Shown in pieces: positions 56,038 through 64,000 of a stretch of 64,000 bases of DNA. The notes under the pieces were generated by a model. That model worked only from the letters and a program-made list of their open reading frames with translations. It was not told the origin of the DNA and did no database searches. The position numbers were made by a program, and so were the translations under genes. This stretch comes from Plectosphaerella cucumerina (Eukaryota; Ascomycota; Sordariomycetes; Glomerellales; Plectosphaerellaceae), in the NCBI GenBank assembly GCA_020746995.1, contig JAGPXD010000005.1:744001-808000 (forward strand), in the 5' to 3' direction. Position 1 is the first letter of the stretch, and the number at the start of each line of letters is the position of its first letter.

Positions 56038-58547
56038 ATGGATGACTACATTGTGAGTCGAGCAGATCTCATCTCATGCACTTCCACCATGCGCTCCCAC
56101 CCATAGGCTCCTCCAACTCATGGCCTTCCATGAACCAGCTTCACTCTCATACAGACACAGCTAACACCACCAGATCCCCCGCCTCAGCACCATCCCGCTG
56201 AAAACCCGCCCCCTCGGCGCCCACGCCCTCGACCTCTCCTGCGACGCCGAACTCGCCATCATAGCCGACGACTCCGTCCACGTCCTCCTCCCCGAATTCC
56301 CCACCCCGGACGACATCGTCCCCGGCGCCGCCGCCGCCGCCGCAGCAGCCGCCGCAGCCGCCAATGGCTCCATCGACTCGGGCGGCCGCGGCGGCGGCAA
56401 GGCCGCCTCCCAGCGGAAGCAGTACCACAACTTCCGCGGCCAGTTCATGGCCATCCGCAAGCCCGACCCGCGCGTCAACCACCGCCTCTTCGCCGACGCC
56501 GGGTGTCCCATGGACCTCGCCTTTGACAATGACGAGGAGCCGTACTTTGGTGTCGGCGGCGGTGTGCCTACTGCTTTTGGCTCGTCGTTGAATCAGACTG
56601 TTGCGGTGAGGTGGTCGCCGGGGGGACTGGGGCATAATCTCCGTCCTGTGCTTGCTGTGCATCTGACTAATGGGTCGGTGCTTGTCTATGGTGAGGATCC
56701 GGAACTTGTGCCGGACGTCAGTTCTAGGAAGAGGACGTTCAAGTCGTGGAGGATCCTTTGGGGGGTTGGGGGTGTGTTGCCGTTGCCGGATCTCGAGAAG
56801 CCGGAGTGTGCGCATTTGCCGAAGGACAAGATCACCTCTGTTGCGTGGGCGAAGGAGGTTGGACGCAGCAGGGCTCTGCTGGCGTACATGACGGACCGGG
56901 AGGAGATTGTCATTATCTCGGTCCAGTACACGCTCGTCGAAGGAAATACGTACCCTTCATGGATCGTCAAGGAGGTCTCCCGCTTCACTGACCTGGGACC
57001 TCATCCCAAGCTAGACGTAAGCACCCCCTTTCACTTTTCCGAACATGAGCTGACCTCGCAGTGGACGAACCCCGACTTCGTCCCCTACGGGACCCCCAAC
57101 GCCCTCGCCTGGTCCCCCTGGCTTACCGAAGGCGACACCATGACCGCCGTCCTGGCCCACACAGCCCGCTCCTACCTCGGCTTCCGCCGCATCACAATCT
57201 CCCTCCCCTGGGACCGCGGCGACGACGTCGACATCTCCGTCGAAAACACAGACTACAACGGCATTTGTGTCAGCACCCTAGTCAACTCAGCCGTCACCTT
57301 CGAAGACGCAATCTGGGCCCGCGGCGACCAGAAGATCTGCCTCGGCGCCCTTGTCACCCCCTTTTCCGTCAAGACGTTCGAGACCGACCTCGCCGCGCCT
57401 TCCGTCGCCTCTCGCCCTGTTCATTCTTCCGACGCCTGCGGCACATCCTATCCCGCCCCCATCGAAGGCGACGATGCGAACAACCCCGTCTCCGGTACGT
57501 CCACCACTCCCCAGACAAACCCCATGATGTTGACCCTGTCCCCAGGAATCTATATGCACCCCCCCAACACCACCTCCCCCCACGACATCCCCTCCTTCAC
57601 CCTCATTCGCCTCTCCGCCACCTCCAAAACAACAAACTACTACCAACTCAACACCCCCCGCCCCCTCCCCTCCCCACCTCGCCCCCAATGGCTCGACCAC
57701 GTCCGCTCCACCGTAGCAATGAGCATCCCCCGCGCCATGGCCAGCCGCGACGCCGACTCGGACGTCTCCGCCAACGACGGCGACTCCTCCGACGATGACT
57801 TCGACATGCCCGACGACGCAGGCGAGCAGGTCCGCCCCTGGCGCATGCACCTCTACGGCCTCGCCGCCTCCCCCGCCGCGGCCGGCATGACCGCCGTCCT
57901 CCTCGCGCAGCAGAGCACCCTCGGCCCCGAGCGCCGCTTCAAGACAAAGCTGGTCTTTGGGTGGCGCCCTCGTCGCTCGGACGGCGAGGAAGAAGCGGAA
58001 GCAGAAGTCGAGAATGATGTTGACGTCGACATTGATCCCGCACTTAGAGCTCCCGTTGTTGAAACCGACATGCGTCTCGACCCAGGTTTCCGCAGCACGC
58101 CCTCCACCGAGGCCAGGCTCTGGGAGTGGATGTACGGCGGCGGCGAGCCCGTTCCCTTCTCCGTCTCTCTCCCCGACGTCCCGCCGGGCTGGCAAGCTCT
58201 TCGCTCTCGCTTCGTCGACGCCATCGCTGGGCAAAAGTGCCTCTTCTGCGCCAAGCCCTTGGTCGATACAGGTCGACAGTCGGCGTGCGAGCATAAGCAC
58301 TCGTTTGGTGAGCCTCTCCAACCTCCTTGCCTTTTGGGCTTGACTGATTTTTTCTCCAGCCACATGCGCCACGACCGGCCTCGCCATCAAGGCCCCCGGC
58401 ATCTCTCGTATCTGCGGTATCTGCGGTATGCGCACGCTCTGTACCGAGAATATCCTCGAGGCTGCTGAGACCCATGGCGTCGAAGTGAGCCTCGATGAGG
58501 CGACAGTAGAGCAGTGCGGTGGCTGCGGCGGCAAGTTCATTGCCTAA
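56038..58547 (+). CDS. TFIIIC90/Sfc9-type subunit of transcription factor IIIC
   Basis: This is a subunit of the complex that recruits RNA polymerase III to tRNA genes. Exons are 56038-56052, 56174-57016, 57062-57494, 57546-58307 and 58360-58547, giving 746 residues. A five-codon first exon (MDDYI) joins IPRLSTIPLKTRPLGAHALD, the usual start of the TFIIIC delta N-terminal WD40-like domain (about 1-320). Ala- and acidic-rich loops follow. The C-terminus (about 650-746) is the putative zinc-binding TFIIIC domain with clustered cysteines: CLFCAKPL, ACEHKHSF, TCATTGLAI, RICGICGMRTLC and QCGGCGGKF. The second and third introns are in frame with no stop, so they could be missed by gene callers; removing them joins LDWTNPDF and VSGIYMHP cleanly. 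Identification rests on these cysteine blocks and the N-terminal pattern. Confidence 0.83.
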
Positions 58548-58866
58548 AAGCAAGGTTTGCATTCCATTAGATACCCAGGTAGTTGGTTTCAACAAACAAG
58601 ACGAAGACACGTGCTCATGGGTAAGGTAGTGATTGATTTGCGAAAATGTATTTCATTGTCTTAGGTGGGCAAATTGCCTCACTCTAATGCCTTGCGTGCA
58701 GCGCATGCAGGCTTCTCTCGCTCTCCTCGCTTCTGGGGTATCATCTCAGTACTCTCTCGCCATGCCGCTGACTCGACAGCCATGGCCCGCATCGCCAGAT
58801 TCAAAATGCCCTCCCGCTCAATAAACAAATCGTGTAGATCCTCGCGCCATGTGTGCGTGCCCTCCG
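58548..58866. other. Convergent intergenic region
   Basis: The 319 bp between two stop codons are probably 3' UTR of both genes. Nothing else is seen. Confidence 0.5.
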
Positions 58867-61800
58867 CTAGTAGGAATCCATCGTGTCCAACCACCCTCGG
58901 ACTGCTTCTCTCAGCAGGCCCTCGCTGCCCTTCATGGCAACGACGCCGTGCTGGCCCTCCTGCTCACGGTCGTCAATGACGTGCCGGATAATGTCCTGCA
59001 GCGCCGACAGGATGACCGTCTTGCACTCTCCACGGGGGACCTCGCCCGTCTTGAAGATATGCGGCGCCGACTCTGACTCGGTGCGCTGCGAGGCTTCGCT
59101 ACCGCTGCGCTCGCGCGCCTTGCTTGTGGATCGCGACGAGTCGCGGGAGTTCTGCTTGCTCACGAAGACGCCCTGCGCGATAACCCTTTCCACAGCCTCG
59201 GTCAACAGATCGTCGACGCTCCCAAGTTGTTCCTCGATGAACTCTTCTTCGAGCTGCGTCTCATACGGCAGCACGGCCGGCGTCAACAACCCATTGCCGT
59301 ACACGCTGGAGCCGGCTGAGCCCATAGGAAGGACCCGCTCAGCGAACGACTTCGGCCGGATGAGCCTGCGGTAGCGGACACGCGTGATGGTGTGGTTGGA
59401 TGTGTCGGCGATGACAATGGAGCTGATGTCCACCCAACGCTCCACGGGGGAGTCTGTCGACGTATTGTGGAGCACCATGGGCGTCGGCTCGGATCGCATC
59501 GACTGCTTGACTTGCTCCATCAGGTCCTCGTGCGGGGGGACGGCCTGCAGGACAAAGTCCTGGTGATACCGCTGCAGGTAGCCGGCAACATTCATTGGCA
59601 GGTCGCCATCAACCACGAGGCGAGACACCTGCTCGAAGCCCTCCAGGCCGAGCCCAAAGCCGGGTGTGGACAGATAGCCGCTGCTTGACGGGGAGCTGAC
59701 CGCCGTCTCGAACGAAGCGATGTAATCGGGGAAGGGAATGTCCACGTCGATAACACCGTCTTCGGGGTTAATGGTCGTCTTGACCGGCGACTGGAAGGCG
59801 CTGTTAGGGTCTGTCTCCCTCTTAGAGTAGATCAGCCTGTCGGGCTCATCTTCCACGGCCTGCTCATCAACGAAGCGGCGTTGGCGGTCCGAGTCAGGAG
59901 CCTCCATCGACTGCCGCAGATCGCCAGCACGGCTGTATCCGTCCTGCATAGTCACCTCGCGCACCACGTCGGCCAACTTGTCTGGTCGACTTGAGTTTGG
60001 CTTGATCGGCGAGTTTGGCACACTGCCGATCGAATCGGGAAGTGTCAGACTGGTCGAGCCCCGTCTTGCGGCATTGCTCCAGAGACCGCTGATCATGCTG
60101 CCCCATTTTGAGCTGGAAGCCCGGGAATCGGTGCTCGCCGTACTAACGTGACCGGAGGTCTCACTGCGGCGCAGAGACCGCTTGAGATCATCGGCGGCCA
60201 GACTGCTGCTGCTGCCAGGCCGCGGCCGCCTGCTCTCCGCCCGGTGAAGGGTGGAGAAGTGCGGGATGGACGTTTCAGGGGTGATGGTTGTGGTGGTGGC
60301 AGCGCTGCTTTTCCTGCTTCCCATGTCGTTGCCCGGAATTGGCAGGTTGGACCGGATAGAGGTTGCGTCCGAGGCCCGCCTCTCATGGTGTGCCTCCATG
60401 GCCAAGTGCGCAAACTGGTTGGGAACGCCCGAGTTACGGGTGCTCTGGCTGGCAGTACGCGAGTGCGATCTCTTGCCGCCCGGCCTGCGGTTGATCTTGC
60501 GGCGAAGAGACTCCTCCCGCAGTATCGGCACAACATATGTTGGCGGTGACTGTGAGAAGGTGCCAACAGAGGTCGACGTGCTGGGCCGGTGCTGCCGCAG
60601 CGTGGGCACCTGCTGGTTGGCCGGGAGGAAGGCCGACAGCAGGAAGATGATGCGGCGCGCAAGCATCTTGTCGGGGGAAACGATCAAGGTGCGCGCTGGC
60701 AGAAACAGGTCTTCCTCGCCCTTGGCCCGCTGCTGCTCATAAAACTTGCGCCGGTAGGGGATCGGGCTGAGCGCTTGGAGCCAGTCTGTATGCGTGGCGA
60801 GGAAACCGGTAAGAAGGTTGAGAAGGAAGCCCTGCTCACCATCGCCGACCCTGCGAGTGATCCAGCGGGCCTCGTCTCTCCAGATGCCCCACCTGCCCTG
60901 GCCCGTGATGACCCTCTGGGCTCTGAGGCCGCTGACGACACGGATCCTGGCCATGGCGGCTTCCTTGGCGATAGTCTCATCGTTTTGCAGGCGATGCGAC
61001 TGCAGGACGACGAGCTTAGAGTTGCTCTTCGGCGGCTTCATGAAGTGGACATCTTCGGCCCTGCGACCGAAAGAGGGGGTCCTGGAGACAAATGAAGCAA
61101 CAGGCGGTGCGTAGGGGTCGGGCGAGTTGATGTCCTCCTGCTTAAGAAGGGTGCCCAACGACGTCGCAACGGCCGACTGGAGATGCGTGAGCGTCCGCAT
61201 GATGATATCCCAGTGCTGGGTAACGACATCCATGCGATCGTCGACGTCGCTGGATGCGGGCGAGTCCAGATGCTCACTATGGAACCCTGAGCTCGCCATG
61301 GCCCAGCCGCCACGACGGGCAGAGCTGAGGGAAGAGGCAAAAGAGTCCTGCTCGGTGTACGAGCTCGGTCCACGGAAGGTGGACCGCACAGGGGGCGGTG
61401 CCATCGGAGCTGCGGCCGGCGGAAGCTGGATGACCAGCACAACGGCGTACATGGGAGTGCGCTTCTGCTTGGGCTGCGGCTTCTTCCTCTTGGGGACGGG
61501 CTCGTCCGGCTGGGGGAAGGGGAACCCCGTGTTGTGGTCGGCGAACCTGGCATGGGGGCTGTCGCTGTGCGCGTCCGCGTCGTCGGTGGGAAGGATAACG
61601 GGGAAGAGCCTCGTGACGAGGATCTTCCGCCGGTCGTGATGATGACGTGGCGTCGAGGAAGGCGAAGCGAAGGAGGGCGAGGGATGCACGGGCGAGACGG
61701 TTTCCGACGTGTACGACTGTGCGAGCCTGCTGGAGCGCATGCTGGAGCGTCCAATGGAGCCGCGGCCGTCGCCGAGCACAGAGCCGACGTAATCGGACCT

Positions 61801-62502
61801 CGTGTCGGCGGGACTCGGCACGATGTGCACCTTTGTCGATGTGCCCTTGTACGCCATGAGCTCGGAATTGCCAAAGGTGCAGCTGGAAAAGGCGCTGATC
61901 TCGTCGTTGTACTCCCTCCGGGCGCGCTGCAGCTCCGTCTCGGCGGTCGACTGTGCCCGGCCGTGCAGGGAGGCACGGCGGTCGAAGGCACCCTGGCGCG
62001 GACCGGGGCTGTCCGGCTGGATGACGAGGGGTCTCGAGCCCTGGTTGAGGCTGGTCTTTCGGGGCGCCCTCCTCGGGTCCTGCTGGCTGCCCATGACGGG
62101 CGATGTTCGTTCCGAGAAGGAAGGGGCCATGGGCGGGGGCTCCTGGCTGTCGAAGAGCAACTGCGAGGGGTAAGGGCCGGCGGCATCCTGCATAATGAGA
62201 ACCCGGACATGGCGGGCGTCTAGCTCAAAGTCGGCGTCGTAGTCAAAGGCGCTGGTGGCGGCGGAGGATGCCGTGGGCAGGGCGGTTGATAGGGGAAAGA
62301 CCTGGTCATTCTGGTGCTGGAAGAGGGCGTCGGCGTCGGGGAATATTAGGTGTCGTGTATGGATGTCCTCCTGCACCGACTCTAGGGACGGCGGCGGGGG
62401 ATTAGTCGGTTGGTGAGGCTGGCTGGGACCCGAGCTGTTGACGGCATTGCCGGATCCCAGGTTGAATAGTTTCCCAAGCATTTTGGGGACCGAGGCGGCC
62501 AA
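58867..62502 (-). CDS. Folliculin-interacting (FNIP/Lst4-like) protein
   Basis: This is a single exon of 1211 residues. The N-terminal MLGKLFNLGSG and the strand-rich block LDARHVRVLIMQDAAGPYPSQLLFDS (about 95-120) match the FNIP/Lst4 N-terminal DENN-like (longin) domain. A middle part (about 430-700) contains a DENN-like core with RVVSGLRAQRVITGQGRWG and FLLNLLTGFLATHTDWL. The C-terminal domain ends VILSALQDIIRHVIDDREQ...VRGWLDTMDSY, typical of FNIP C-termini. Long Ser/Pro-rich disordered linkers separate these parts, as in other ascomycete members. With folliculin (Lst7) such proteins form a GTPase-activating complex for Rag GTPases at the vacuole and feed amino-acid signals to TORC1. A second in-frame ATG seven codons in (62481) begins exactly at MLGKLF and may be the true start. 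I am fairly sure of the family, less so of domain edges. Confidence 0.78.
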   Translation of the reverse strand: MAASVPKMLGKLFNLGSGNAVNSSGPSQPHQPTNPPPPSLESVQEDIHTRHLIFPDADALFQHQNDQVFPLSTALPTASSAATSAFDYDADFELDARHVRVLIMQDAAGPYPSQLLFDSQEPPPMAPSFSERTSPVMGSQQDPRRAPRKTSLNQGSRPLVIQPDSPGPRQGAFDRRASLHGRAQSTAETELQRARREYNDEISAFSSCTFGNSELMAYKGTSTKVHIVPSPADTRSDYVGSVLGDGRGSIGRSSMRSSRLAQSYTSETVSPVHPSPSFASPSSTPRHHHDRRKILVTRLFPVILPTDDADAHSDSPHARFADHNTGFPFPQPDEPVPKRKKPQPKQKRTPMYAVVLVIQLPPAAAPMAPPPVRSTFRGPSSYTEQDSFASSLSSARRGGWAMASSGFHSEHLDSPASSDVDDRMDVVTQHWDIIMRTLTHLQSAVATSLGTLLKQEDINSPDPYAPPVASFVSRTPSFGRRAEDVHFMKPPKSNSKLVVLQSHRLQNDETIAKEAAMARIRVVSGLRAQRVITGQGRWGIWRDEARWITRRVGDGEQGFLLNLLTGFLATHTDWLQALSPIPYRRKFYEQQRAKGEEDLFLPARTLIVSPDKMLARRIIFLLSAFLPANQQVPTLRQHRPSTSTSVGTFSQSPPTYVVPILREESLRRKINRRPGGKRSHSRTASQSTRNSGVPNQFAHLAMEAHHERRASDATSIRSNLPIPGNDMGSRKSSAATTTTITPETSIPHFSTLHRAESRRPRPGSSSSLAADDLKRSLRRSETSGHVSTASTDSRASSSKWGSMISGLWSNAARRGSTSLTLPDSIGSVPNSPIKPNSSRPDKLADVVREVTMQDGYSRAGDLRQSMEAPDSDRQRRFVDEQAVEDEPDRLIYSKRETDPNSAFQSPVKTTINPEDGVIDVDIPFPDYIASFETAVSSPSSSGYLSTPGFGLGLEGFEQVSRLVVDGDLPMNVAGYLQRYHQDFVLQAVPPHEDLMEQVKQSMRSEPTPMVLHNTSTDSPVERWVDISSIVIADTSNHTITRVRYRRLIRPKSFAERVLPMGSAGSSVYGNGLLTPAVLPYETQLEEEFIEEQLGSVDDLLTEAVERVIAQGVFVSKQNSRDSSRSTSKARERSGSEASQRTESESAPHIFKTGEVPRGECKTVILSALQDIIRHVIDDREQEGQHGVVAMKGSEGLLREAVRGWLDTMDSY

Positions 62503-64000
62503 GGCTCGGACGGAAGGATCGGGAGGGAGGTAGTTGTTTCTCGTTCGGGTATGATTCGATACTTTAACGATCCGATGCCATGCTCAGCAAGGCAACGGGC
62601 GATCCAGGATGAGGGACACTGAGTCTGCCATGAGATCCATCAGGAGGGGTACCGAGGGGGTTGCAGATCAGGGTGGAGGTGAGGCGAGCTCTGCTCTCAG
62701 GGTTGCGTTGAATGTTGACGAAAATGGGCGTGGGGGAGTTGGGGATGCCAAGAGGACGGGAAGCGGCGGGTAAGGGGTCCTGGGGAAATGGCGGGAGGTC
62801 GACAAGAAAGACGGCTGGCGGCGGTGTATGCGAGAAGTCTGTCAGCGGCGGCGCGGGAATCGGAAGCTTAATCGTGGCCGGGTTCGTGGTAGTCGGCGGG
62901 ACAGAAGGCGGCTAGAGAGGCCTTGTGCAGACCGCCGGTTGTGCGGCGTCGCGGTGGTCACGAGGTGAGGTGGTGGGTTGAGAGGGGAACTCGAAGGAGA
63001 GTGGCCGGCGGGCGAGGCGAAGGCCGGCGCTAGGCAAGCAGAGCGGCGCGCTGACTGACCGAGCGAGATCAGACGGCCGAAGACTGCACGCCGGGTTGGT
63101 GGTTGGCAGCAGGTAGGTTGCAAGTGTGGCCGCAAGTGCGAGCGTAAGTTGAGAATGGAGGACGAGGTAGGGCGGAGTTGCAGTCGGAGTAGTTTGGTAG
63201 TTGGGTGGACTTGGAGGGACGTTGCTTTGCCGGGATCGAGGATGTGAAGAGGCAGAGAGCCTAGAGGACGGGGCGTGGGCGGGCCTCGCTCGAGTCCGGG
63301 TCGAAAGGCGCCGAGTGCGGACCAGGAAGCCGGGTCGAGTGTCGAGGGGGCGGCGGCTGTGCGGTGTGTGGGCGACTGGGCGACTGGGCAACAAGGGCGG
63401 TCCAGGGCCAGGTCCAGGTCGAGTCCAGGGGCCAGGGCCAGGTTCAGAGTGGGTTGATGAGGTTCCCGGTCCCCTGCTGGTTGACGAGGGTTCGATGGGG
63501 AACAGAAGGCGGATGACCAAATGACAGGGCGGCGCTTTCTCGTTTCCGTTCCAGGCAGACCCCGGGATACGGTTGCAGACGGCGTCAGGGACTGCCGGCG
63601 GGAAGAGGCAGAGCGTGGTTGTTGGGATGGGCGAGATGAGGCGGACGAGCGAGGATGAAGGAGGAAGACCGAGAGAGCAGCGGAATGGGCGCCACGAGGA
63701 TTGGCCGGACTGATGAAGAGATTAACTAGTACCGAAATGTCTGCGGTCGCGCGCGCGTCGTCGGTCGTCGTTCGGCAGGCGGGAACAAAAGGGTGGGACT
63801 CGTCGGGTCGAGTCGAGCTAGAAGGATGAAGGAATGCGCAAACGGGCGACGGTATGTATGAGAATCAAGTCGAGTCAAGGTGTTCGACGTCGTGTCACCC
63901 CGCCACGTCTTTCCTGTCCGAGGGAAGAGGTGTGTCGTCGTCGCGTGGGGAGGACAAGGAGGAATACGGCGAGTGTCTGCCTGGTTTGTACCAGTATCTT
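62503..64000. promoter_or_regulatory. Upstream region of the FNIP-like gene
   Basis: About 1.5 kb up to the window edge contains only the promoter and leader of the FNIP-like gene as far as can be seen. It includes a CCAGG-rich imperfect repeat, annotated separately. The frames at 62912-63520 (minus) and 63201-63524 (plus) are mutual shadows without family resemblance. Confidence 0.45.
63368..63445 (+). repeat. Imperfect CCAGG/GACTGGGC repeat tract
   Basis: Two GGGCGACT units are followed by repeated CCAGG and GGTCCAGG elements over about 75 bp. It looks like a decayed minisatellite in the far promoter of the FNIP-like gene. Confidence 0.6.

Noticed and set aside
57287..58540. 417-codon minus-strand frame
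   Set aside because: Antisense to the TFIIIC subunit, whose cysteine blocks and splice signals are convincing.
61038..62210. 390-codon minus-strand frame inside the FNIP-like gene
   Set aside because: Same strand, other frame, Ser/Pro/Arg-rich; the 1211-residue frame with FNIP signatures covers it.
1..64000. Transposons, RIP-degraded repeats, CRISPR arrays, rRNA genes
   Set aside because: No terminal repeats, reverse transcriptase or transposase motifs, AT-rich islands, regularly spaced repeats or rRNA signatures were noticed on reading.

Overview
The window is nuclear DNA of a filamentous ascomycete, most likely a Sordariomycete. Genes are dense, GC-rich and on both strands. Introns are short (45-120 bp) with GT-AG borders and CTAAC-type branch sites, codons are C/G-biased at third positions, and the gene set (WSC sensor, Zn2Cys6 regulator, STAND/NLR proteins, TFIIIC and THO subunits) is typical of that group. 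Genus cannot be fixed by eye. No transposon, CRISPR or bacterial-type operon is visible.

Left part (1-20 kb): a 5.7-kb stretch without a supportable gene precedes a WSC-domain cell-wall stress sensor. Next come a homoserine O-acetyltransferase (methionine synthesis, with two general amino-acid-control sites upstream), a divergent 2352-residue Tho2 subunit of the THO mRNA-export complex, and a mitochondrial carnitine/acylcarnitine-type carrier.

Middle (20-34 kb): a three-gene lactose/beta-galactoside block. It has a Zn2Cys6 regulator and a Lac4-type GH2 beta-galactosidase (with an apparent one-base frameshift) on the minus strand, and a divergent sugar-porter MFS transporter. The two promoter regions share a CCCACGG element. 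It is followed by a histidine-rich CDF zinc transporter and the ALG1 mannosyltransferase.

Right-middle (34-46 kb): a NACHT STAND protein and an Mx-like dynamin lie in tandem, then a tRNA-Val(AAC) gene and a histidine-phosphatase-fold protein.

Right part (46-64 kb): GMP synthase is broken into 28 exons, including a 6-nt microexon and a GC-AG intron. Next come GPI8 (GPI transamidase), a second STAND gene (PNP-NACHT-ankyrin, again with an apparent frameshift), a TFIIIC90/Sfc9-type subunit, and a folliculin-interacting (FNIP/Lst4-like) protein convergent with it.

Functionally the window mixes housekeeping genes with two accessory blocks: the lactose block and the STAND/dynamin genes that resemble fungal non-self-recognition or defence loci. 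All exon borders were placed by reading splice signals and frame, without transcript data.
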